Positions 1 to 5,048 of a DNA stretch of 5,048 bases are shown here, piece by piece (position 1 is the first letter of the stretch; the number at the start of each line of letters is the position of its first letter). The notes beneath the pieces are model-generated. The model searched no databases. It was not told the origin of the DNA and saw only the letters and a program-made list of their open reading frames with translations. The DNA comes from Clostridiales bacterium. GTDB taxonomy: Bacteria > Bacillota_A > Clostridia > Christensenellales > Aristaeellaceae. Position numbers and translations under genes: made by a program. The stretch is taken from the NCBI GenBank assembly GCA_012514855.1, contig JAAYZL010000299.1, positions 1-5,048 of the forward strand. Direction: 5' to 3'.

Positions 1-918
1 AAGGGCGAACTGACCGGCATTCTGCGCGGCATGGGCAAGCTGTCGCCGGAAATGCGGCCGAAGATGGGCCAGCTGGTCAATGATGTGCGCAACGCCATCG
101 AATCGGCGCTGGAAAAGCGGCTGAGCGAACTGCGCGAGCGGGAGAAATCTTTGCGGCTTGAGCGGGAGAAGGTCGATGTGACCATGCCGGTCGCGGAGCG
201 CTCCGCCGGCAGCCTGCATCCGATGAACCAGACGCTCGAGACGCTGATGGACATCTTTGTGGGCATGGGCTACGAGGTGGTGGAGGGTCCGGAGGTCGAG
301 TACGACCACTACAACTTTGAGCTTTTGAACCTGCCCAAGAACCATCCCGCGCGCGACGCGCAGGACACGTTCTATGTCGACGACAACATCGTGCTGCGCA
401 CGCACACCTCCCCTGTACAGGCGCGCATCATGACCACGCGCAAGCCGCCGATCCGCGTAATCTGTCCGGGCCGCGTCTACCGCGCGGACGAAGCGGACGC
501 GACGCACTCGCCGGTGTTCCACCAGATGGAGGGGCTCGTCATCGACGAGGGCGTGACGATGGGCGACCTCAAGGGAACCCTCGACCAGTTCGCCGCGCGG
601 CTGTTCGGCGAGGGCGTCTCGACGCGCTTCAGGCCCTCGTACTTCCCGTTCACGGAGCCGTCCGCCGAGGTCGACATCCCCTGCGCAAACTGCGGCGGCT
701 CCGGCTGCCGGATGTGCAAGGGCACGGGCTTCATCGAGGTGCTCGGCTCCGGCATGGTCAACCCGAAGGTGCTCGACATGTGCGGCATCGACTCCCGGCG
801 CTATTCCGGGTTCGCGTTCGGCATGGGCATCGAGCGTATGGCGCTCCTCAAGTACAACATCCCGAACCTCAGGCTCATGTACGAAAACGACCTGCGCTTC
901 CTGTCGCAGTTCCGGTAG
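1..918 (+). CDS. pheS: Phenylalanyl-tRNA synthetase alpha subunit (PheS), 5'-truncated by window edge
   Basis: This is the catalytic subunit of the cytoplasmic alpha2beta2 enzyme that uses ATP to attach phenylalanine to tRNA-Phe. The frame is open from base 1 (KGELTGILRGMGKLSPE...), so the ATG at 31 is internal. By comparison with family members, about 40 N-terminal residues are missing; 305 remain. In order: the end of the N-terminal helical arm that contacts tRNA (to about nt 170), the class II catalytic core with a motif 1 region (about 220-360), motif 2 (457-534, RADEADATHSPVFHQMEG) and motif 3 (808-840, GFAFGMGIERM). The alanine of FAFGMG (codon 814-816) corresponds to E. coli Ala294 in the phenylalanine pocket, so normal specificity is expected. 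Four cysteines spaced C-x2-C-x4-C-x2-C (682-717) form the insert typical of Firmicutes-type PheS and absent from E. coli. It ends TAG, 89 nt before pheT. Leucine codon choice changes midway (see findings). Identification is secure. Confidence 0.98.
   Translation, partial: KGELTGILRGMGKLSPEMRPKMGQLVNDVRNAIESALEKRLSELREREKSLRLEREKVDVTMPVAERSAGSLHPMNQTLETLMDIFVGMGYEVVEGPEVEYDHYNFELLNLPKNHPARDAQDTFYVDDNIVLRTHTSPVQARIMTTRKPPIRVICPGRVYRADEADATHSPVFHQMEGLVIDEGVTMGDLKGTLDQFAARLFGEGVSTRFRPSYFPFTEPSAEVDIPCANCGGSGCRMCKGTGFIEVLGSGMVNPKVLDMCGIDSRRYSGFAFGMGIERMALLKYNIPNLRLMYENDLRFLSQFR
682..717 (+). other. Four-cysteine (zinc-knuckle-like) motif inside PheS
   Basis: Cysteine codons lie at 682, 691, 706 and 715, giving C-x2-C-x4-C-x2-C followed by KGTGFIEVLG. 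The E. coli protein has a short cysteine-free loop at this place, while Bacillus and clostridial PheS carry this cysteine pattern, so it is a known family variant. Metal binding is an inference from the spacing. Confidence 0.75.
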
Positions 919-928
919 GGGAGGATCA

Positions 929-947
929 GGAAAACCGAAGGTTTTCC
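929..947 (+). other. Perfect 8-bp hairpin in the pheS-pheT spacer
   Basis: GGAAAACC (929-936), loop GAA (937-939) and GGTTTTCC (940-947) form a perfect stem starting 11 nt after the pheS stop codon. No T-tract follows (GGGTCGG comes next), so it does not look like an intrinsic terminator. In the mRNA it could act as an RNase-blocking or processing stem between the two cistrons; this role is inferred from position only. Confidence 0.6.
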
Positions 948-949
948 GG

Positions 950-983
950 GTCGGCGGGCGGCGGCACGGTTCCGCACGCCGAC
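950..983 (+). other. GC-rich interrupted hairpin upstream of the pheT ribosome binding site
   Basis: GTCGGCG (950-956) pairs with CGCCGAC (977-983). Inside it, GCGG (961-964) pairs with CCGC (972-975), with a small asymmetric internal loop and a 7-nt apical loop. The stem ends 8 nt before the AAGGAGG of pheT, so it leaves that site free rather than hiding it. Chance pairing in such GC-rich DNA is possible. Confidence 0.45.
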
Positions 984-991
984 GATCAGGT

Positions 992-998
992 AAGGAGG
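992..998 (+). promoter_or_regulatory. Ribosome binding site of pheT
   Basis: AAGGAGG is a near-perfect Shine-Dalgarno sequence with a 9-nt spacer to the ATG at 1008. It fixes the pheT start, even though the same frame stays open back into the end of pheS with no comparable site. Confidence 0.9.
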
Positions 999-1007
999 GA
1001 TATAGCG

Positions 1008-3395
1008 ATGAAAGTACCCATGCAATGGCTCAGGGAATATGTGGATATCGACATGACCGCCGAGGAGTACGCCTCGCGCATGATCATGACCGGCACCGCC
1101 GTCGAGGGCGTCGAAAAGACCGGTCGGGAGTTTGACGGCGTCGTCGTCGGGAACGTGCTCACCTGCGAGGAGCACCCGGACAGCGACCACCTGCACATTT
1201 GCACGGTCGACGTCGGGCAGGAAGCGCCGTTGCAGATCGTCTGCGGCGCGCCGAACGTCCGGGCGGGGCAGCTCGTCCCCGTGGCGCTCGAGGGCGCGAC
1301 CTTGCCCGGCGGGAAGATCGGGCGCGGCAAGCTCCGCGGCGTCGAGAGCGGCGGCATGATCTGCTCCGGCGCGGAGCTCGAAATCCCCGAGGGGCTGTAC
1401 CCGCACGTCGGCGAGGCGGGGATACTCGTCTTTCGGGAGGAGGTCGCGCCCGGAACCGACGTCAAGGAGGTGTTCGGCCTCGGCGACGACATCGTCGACT
1501 ACGAGATCCTCGCGAACCGCCCGGACTGCCTGAGCATCTGGGGGATCGCGAGGGAGAGCGCCGCGGTGCTGGACGAGCACTGCGTGATGCCGGAGATCGA
1601 CGTCCAAGAGGACGGCGAGGGAACGTTCTCCGACTACGCGACGGTCGAGGTCAAAGACACCGAGAACTGCCCGCGCTACTGCGCGCGCGTGATCGCGGAC
1701 GTCAAGATCGGCCCGTCGCCCATGTGGATGCGCAAATACCTCCACGGCGCGGGCGTGCGCCCGATCAACAACATCGTCGACATCACGAATTACGCGATGC
1801 TCGAGACCGGCCACCCGATGCACGCGTTCGACCTGTCGAAGGTGCGCGACCAGGCGATCGTCGTGCGCCGCGCGCGGCCGGGCGAGGAACTGACGACGCT
1901 CGACGGCAAAAAGCATATTCTCTCCGACGACATGCTCGTCATCGCCGACCGCGAGAGGGCAACCGGCCTCGCGGGCATCATGGGCGGCGAGGAGTCGGAA
2001 ATCCTCGAGGACACGCACAGCGTGCTGTTCGAGTGTGCGGCGTTCGACCGCACGAACAACCGCATTACCGCGCGCAGGCTCGGCGTGCGCACCGAGGCCA
2101 GCAGCCGCTTTGAAAAGGGCGTCTGCGCCGCGACCGCGCTGGAGGCGATCGAGCGCGCGTGCATGCTGGTCAACATGCTCGAGTGCGGCAAGGTCGTTCC
2201 GGGCTATTTCGACAGCTATCCGAATCCTTCGGAACCCCGCACCGTCGAGGCGAGCGTCCGCCGCGTGTGCCGGCTGACCGGCGTCGACGTACCGGGCGAA
2301 CAGATGGAGGACATCTTAAACGCGCTCAACATCGACGCGGTGCTCGCGGGCGACATCCTGACCTGCGAGATCCCCGCCTGGCGGGTCGACATCGAGACCG
2401 AGGCCGACATCGCCGAGGAGGTGCTGCGCATGGTCGGCTATGAGCGCATCCCGTCGACGCTGATGCGCGCCGTCACGATGGTCGGCCACCGGTCGGACAG
2501 GCAGCGCTTCCTCGGGAACGCCCGGCGCGCGCTCGCCGCGATGGGGCTCTACGAGATTCTGAACTACTCGTTCGTGAGCCCGAAGTGGCTCGCCGATCTC
2601 TCGCTCGAGCCCGGCGACTGGCGGCTCAAGCCGGTGGCGCTTAGGAACCCACTCGGCGAGGACACGTCGGTCATGCGCACGTCGCTGGTTCCGTCGATGC
2701 TTTCGACGCTCGCGGGCAACCTGAACCGCGGCATGCCGGAGGGAAAGCTGTTCGAGCTCTCGAGTGTGTTCAGGCCGGCCGAGCCGGGCGAGCTCCCGGA
2801 GGAGCCGGCTCAACTGTGCGTCGGCGCGTTCGGCGAGGGCGTCGATTTCTACGCCGTCAAGCGGATCGCGCTGTCGCTCCTCGCGGCGTTCGGCGTCGAG
2901 GGGAAGGCGAGGGCGGGCGGCGACCAATACTACCACCCCGGCCGGAAGGCGATCGTCGAGGCGGGGGGCGGGCAGATCGCGCAGATGGGCGAGATTCACC
3001 CGGACGTCGCGGAGCGCTTCGGCATCGACCGGCGCGTATACGTGCTCGAGGTCGACCTCGAGCGGCTCATGAAGCTCGAGACGCGCATCTACGGCGTCAA
3101 GGAGCTCGCGAAGTTCCCGGCGGTGCAAAGGGACCTCGCGGTCGTCGTCGACGAATCCGCGGGCGCGGGAGAAATGCTCGAGGCGATTGAGCGCGCGGGC
3201 GGGAGGACGCTCGAGAGCGCGAGGCTGTTCGACATCTACCGCGGCGAGCGGATCGGCGAAGGCAAGAAGTCCGTCGCCTACGCGCTGAGCTTCCGCGCCT
3301 CCGACCGGACGCTGACCGACGCGGAGATCGCAAGCGCGATGGAGAAGATATTAAAGCAACTCGAACAGGAGTTTTCAGCGGAGATACGCAAGTAA
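1008..3395 (+). CDS. pheT: Phenylalanyl-tRNA synthetase beta subunit (PheT), complete
   Basis: The beta subunit partners PheS in the alpha2beta2 synthetase; it binds tRNA and hydrolyses mischarged Tyr-tRNA-Phe. The ATG at 1008 is chosen for the strong Shine-Dalgarno and the typical N-terminus MKVPMQWLREYVD. The product has 795 residues, the length of the E. coli protein. Domains in order: an OB-fold tRNA-binding domain (about 40-150, with EHPDSDHLHIC at 55-65), the B3/B4 editing domain (about 210-385, with RPINNIVDITNY from 251, GHPMHAFD at 268-275 and MGGEES at 325-330), B5 (about 411-478), a catalytic-like core that pairs with PheS (about 480-690), and the ferredoxin-fold anticodon-binding domain (about 702-795, starting KFPAVQRDLAVVVDE). 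The Mg-binding set D-x5-D-x2-EE of B5 is present as D461, D467, E470 and E471. Editing-site residues appear intact, so proofreading is expected. It lies downstream of pheS in one operon and ends TAA in the A-tract of the terminator. No truncation or frameshift is seen. Confidence 0.98.
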   Translation: MKVPMQWLREYVDIDMTAEEYASRMIMTGTAVEGVEKTGREFDGVVVGNVLTCEEHPDSDHLHICTVDVGQEAPLQIVCGAPNVRAGQLVPVALEGATLPGGKIGRGKLRGVESGGMICSGAELEIPEGLYPHVGEAGILVFREEVAPGTDVKEVFGLGDDIVDYEILANRPDCLSIWGIARESAAVLDEHCVMPEIDVQEDGEGTFSDYATVEVKDTENCPRYCARVIADVKIGPSPMWMRKYLHGAGVRPINNIVDITNYAMLETGHPMHAFDLSKVRDQAIVVRRARPGEELTTLDGKKHILSDDMLVIADRERATGLAGIMGGEESEILEDTHSVLFECAAFDRTNNRITARRLGVRTEASSRFEKGVCAATALEAIERACMLVNMLECGKVVPGYFDSYPNPSEPRTVEASVRRVCRLTGVDVPGEQMEDILNALNIDAVLAGDILTCEIPAWRVDIETEADIAEEVLRMVGYERIPSTLMRAVTMVGHRSDRQRFLGNARRALAAMGLYEILNYSFVSPKWLADLSLEPGDWRLKPVALRNPLGEDTSVMRTSLVPSMLSTLAGNLNRGMPEGKLFELSSVFRPAEPGELPEEPAQLCVGAFGEGVDFYAVKRIALSLLAAFGVEGKARAGGDQYYHPGRKAIVEAGGGQIAQMGEIHPDVAERFGIDRRVYVLEVDLERLMKLETRIYGVKELAKFPAVQRDLAVVVDESAGAGEMLEAIERAGGRTLESARLFDIYRGERIGEGKKSVAYALSFRASDRTLTDAEIASAMEKILKQLEQEFSAEIRK

Positions 3396-3434
3396 AAGGA
3401 TCGGCCGGGGTGAACTGCCCCGGCCGGATTTTTT
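3394..3434. terminator. Intrinsic terminator shared by convergent pheT and purL
   Basis: CGGCCGGGG (3402-3410) pairs perfectly with CCCCGGCCG (3418-3426), a 9-bp GC-only stem around a 7-nt loop. On the + strand T6 (3429-3434) follows after two bases, a good terminator for pheST. On the - strand the stem is followed, four bases on, by only T4 (complement of 3394-3397), so it should also stop purL transcripts, but more weakly. Both genes' TAA stop codons lie in the flanking A/T tracts. Confidence 0.85.
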
Positions 3435-5048
3435 ATTGGAAGTAGTCGACCGCGCTCCGGAAGATGCCGCTCTCGTAGTCGCCGGGCACGTTTCTGTAGA
3501 GGTGTTTCCCGACGCGCTCGCTGTGCGCCATCCTGCCGAACACGCGCCCGTCGGGGGAGGTGATGCCCTCGATCGCCGCGGTCGAGCCGCTGGGGTTGAA
3601 GTCGATGTCCATCGTCGGCGCGCCATTGTCGTCGACGTACTGCGTCGCAATCTGCCCGCCGTCGGCGAGCATGCGGATCATCGGTTCGCTCGCGATAAAC
3701 CGCCCCTCGCCGTGCGAGATCGGGGCGGAGTGGATGTCGCCGACCTTCGCGCGCATCAGCCACGGCGACAGGTTCGACGCCACGCGCGTGCGCACGATCC
3801 TGGACTGGTGCCGGCCGATCCGGTTGAAGGTCAGGGTCGGCGCGCCGGGGTCGGGCTCGCGGATTTCGCCGTAGGGGAGAAGCCCGAGCTTGATCAGCGC
3901 CTGGAAGCCGTTGCAGACGCCGCCGATCAGCCCGTCGCGAACGTTCAGCAGCTCCGAGACGGCGTCCAATATCGCCGGGCTCCGGAAAAACGCGGTGATG
4001 AACTTGCCGGAGCCGTCCGGCTCGTCGCCGCCGGAGAAGCCGCCGGGGATGAACGCGATCTGCGCGCGCGAGAGCTTTTTCGCGAATTCCTCGACGGATC
4101 GCTGAACGTCCGACGCCGTCAGGTTCCGGACGACCACAATCTCCGGCTCCGCGCCCGCCAGCCGGAACGCGCGCCCGGTGTCGTACTCGCAGTTCGTGCC
4201 GGGGAACACCGGGATCAGGACGCGCGGCCTCGTGGCGCGGACGCTCGAACGGGGATGGTCCTGTATTCCATAGACAAACTTCGGCGGCCGCTTGCCGGGC
4301 GCGCTTGCGCGCGTCGGGAACACGCCTTCGAGCCGGCCGTCGTAGAGCTCCTCGAGTTCGTCCGAGGACACGATTTCGCCCTTGAGCGCGATCTCGTAGA
4401 GCTCCGTCGTCGTCCCGAGCGGGCTCTTGACCTCCGCGCCGTCCCGGTACTCGACGACGAAGCCGCCGGGACGCCGCGCGAACAGATTTTTCGCGCGGTG
4501 GGAGAATTTGAAGCCGATGCGGTTCCCGAGCCCCATCTTGAACACGGCCTCGGCGACGCCGCCGGAGGTAATCGCCTGCGCGGACACAATCTCGCCCGAG
4601 CGAATCTTTTCGGCCAGCTCGTCGAACAGCGCGCGCAGGCTCTCGGGCTCCGGAAGGCCGTTTTCGAGGGTTTCGGGGCACAGCAGCCCGACCTTCGCGC
4701 CCGCGCGCTTGAACGCATTCCCGATGACGCGATCCGCGGCGCATGTGGAGATCGCGAACGACACGAGCGTCGGCGGCACGCGCATGTCCTCGAACGAGCC
4801 GCTCATGGAGTCCTTGCCGCCGATCGCCGCGACGCCCAGGTCGAGCTGCGCCGCGAGCGCGCCGAGCAGCGCCGCCATCGGACGGCCCCACTTCTCGGGC
4901 TCGCCGGTCATGCGCTCGAAGTATTCCTGCAGCGTCAGGTGCGCGTTGCGCCACGTCGCGCCCGCGGCGACGAGCTTCGCGACCGACTCCACGACCGCGA
5001 GGTACGCGCCGATGTACGGTCCCTTTTCCGAGATATACGGGTTGAAGC
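3433..5048 (-). CDS. purL: Phosphoribosylformylglycinamidine (FGAM) synthase, single-chain type, C-terminal part; N-terminus beyond window
   Basis: The enzyme makes FGAM from FGAR, glutamine and ATP, the fourth step of de novo purine synthesis in the cytoplasm. The frame runs to the window edge (FNPYISEKGPYIGAYLAVVES...), so the GTG at 4992 is internal. The visible 537 residues are less than half of a protein of usually 1,200-1,300. First comes the C-terminal part of the FGAM synthetase (AIRS-like) region, with IGGKDSMSG (4798-4824) and SGGVAEAVFKMGLGNRIGF. A class I glutamine amidotransferase domain starts near 4224 (RVLIPVFPGTNCEYD). Its nucleophile is the cysteine in GVCNGFQ (codon 3913-3915). 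The His and Glu of the triad are in MAHSERVGKHLY (codons 3523-3525 and 3517-3519), matching E. coli Cys1135, His1260 and Glu1262 in order and approximate spacing. MAHSER instead of the E. coli MPHPER is the form I know from clostridial single-chain PurL. Bacillus instead splits these functions into PurS, PurQ and PurL. The gene converges on pheT with 37 nt between them; its promoter is outside the window. Confidence 0.96.
   Translation of the reverse strand, partial: FNPYISEKGPYIGAYLAVVESVAKLVAAGATWRNAHLTLQEYFERMTGEPEKWGRPMAALLGALAAQLDLGVAAIGGKDSMSGSFEDMRVPPTLVSFAISTCAADRVIGNAFKRAGAKVGLLCPETLENGLPEPESLRALFDELAEKIRSGEIVSAQAITSGGVAEAVFKMGLGNRIGFKFSHRAKNLFARRPGGFVVEYRDGAEVKSPLGTTTELYEIALKGEIVSSDELEELYDGRLEGVFPTRASAPGKRPPKFVYGIQDHPRSSVRATRPRVLIPVFPGTNCEYDTGRAFRLAGAEPEIVVVRNLTASDVQRSVEEFAKKLSRAQIAFIPGGFSGGDEPDGSGKFITAFFRSPAILDAVSELLNVRDGLIGGVCNGFQALIKLGLLPYGEIREPDPGAPTLTFNRIGRHQSRIVRTRVASNLSPWLMRAKVGDIHSAPISHGEGRFIASEPMIRMLADGGQIATQYVDDNGAPTMDIDFNPSGSTAAIEGITSPDGRVFGRMAHSERVGKHLYRNVPGDYESGIFRSAVDYFQ

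Larger units (their letters stand above)
924..990 (+). repeat. 7-nt direct repeat GATCAGG flanking a two-hairpin segment in the pheS-pheT spacer
   Basis: GATCAGG occurs at 924-930 and again at 984-990, exactly 60 nt apart. The flanking bases differ on both sides (G/C before, A/T after), so the repeat is exactly 7 nt. The 53 nt between the copies hold most of two hairpins. Removing one copy plus this segment would leave a 29-nt pheS-pheT spacer. The layout resembles a target-site duplication around a tiny insertion, but no terminal inverted repeats are seen. A 7-nt match in an 89-nt spacer can also arise by chance (of the order of one in five at even base composition). Confidence 0.4.

Noticed and set aside
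917..924. Shine-Dalgarno-like AGGGGAGG right after the pheS stop
   Set aside because: No ATG, GTG or TTG lies at a suitable distance downstream, and the hairpin follows immediately; the pheT start has its own better site at 992-998.
929..947. Hairpin as a transcription terminator or attenuator after pheS
   Set aside because: It is not followed by a T-tract, and no leader peptide with phenylalanine codons or T-box sequence is visible in the spacer.
714..1007. In-frame upstream extension of pheT into the end of pheS
   Set aside because: The frame is open only because stops are rare in GC-rich DNA. The translated extension is arginine- and histidine-rich and unlike PheT, and the real start has a strong Shine-Dalgarno and the family's N-terminus.
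801..2018. Long open frame antisense to pheT (405 codons)
   Set aside because: Its product is low-complexity, rich in Asp, Arg, Val and Ala, which is the expected antisense shadow of GC-rich codons; it resembles no family and pheT is certain here.
1199..2113. Open frame of 304 codons inside pheT in another + frame
   Set aside because: The product is mostly arginine, glycine and alanine with no recognisable domain; it is a GC-driven shadow of pheT.
3278..4954. Long open frame on the - strand overlapping purL and the end of pheT (558 codons)
   Set aside because: It is a frame-shifted shadow of purL with an Arg/Ala/Gly-rich product, and it runs through the terminator hairpin.
4990..4992. GTG as the true start of the purL product
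   Set aside because: The reading frame continues without a stop to the window edge with conserved PurL sequence (NPYISEKGPYIGAYLAV) upstream of it.

Overview
This window is ordinary housekeeping sequence from a bacterium with high G+C (roughly two thirds by eye). It holds the two subunits of phenylalanyl-tRNA synthetase on the + strand and the C-terminal half of a purine-biosynthesis enzyme on the - strand. Three features suggest a high-G+C member of the Clostridia or a related Firmicutes lineage: a PheS with the four-cysteine insert seen in Bacillus/Clostridium-type proteins, a single-chain FGAM synthase whose C-terminus is of the clostridial kind, and a strong AAGGAGG ribosome binding site. 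The lineage is inferred from protein character; no database search was possible.

Layout: 1-918 is pheS without roughly its first 40 codons. A spacer of 89 nt (919-1007) follows, with two hairpins, a 7-nt direct repeat and a strong Shine-Dalgarno. Positions 1008-3395 are a complete pheT of 795 residues. The 37-nt gap 3396-3432 between the convergent genes holds a GC-rich hairpin terminator. From 3433 to the right edge, on the - strand, lies the C-terminal 537 residues of a fused PurL (AIR synthase-like half plus glutamine amidotransferase domain), without its N-terminus.

pheS and pheT form an operon making the alpha2beta2 synthetase that charges tRNA-Phe. purL catalyses the fourth step of de novo IMP synthesis and is functionally unrelated; the two units are neighbours only by tail-to-tail arrangement. 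Promoters of both lie outside the window.

I found no new biological system. The points most worth a second look are the pheS-pheT spacer, which looks like a compact 29-nt junction enlarged by a 60-nt hairpin-bearing unit, and a switch in leucine codon choice midway through pheS. Both are modest signals.
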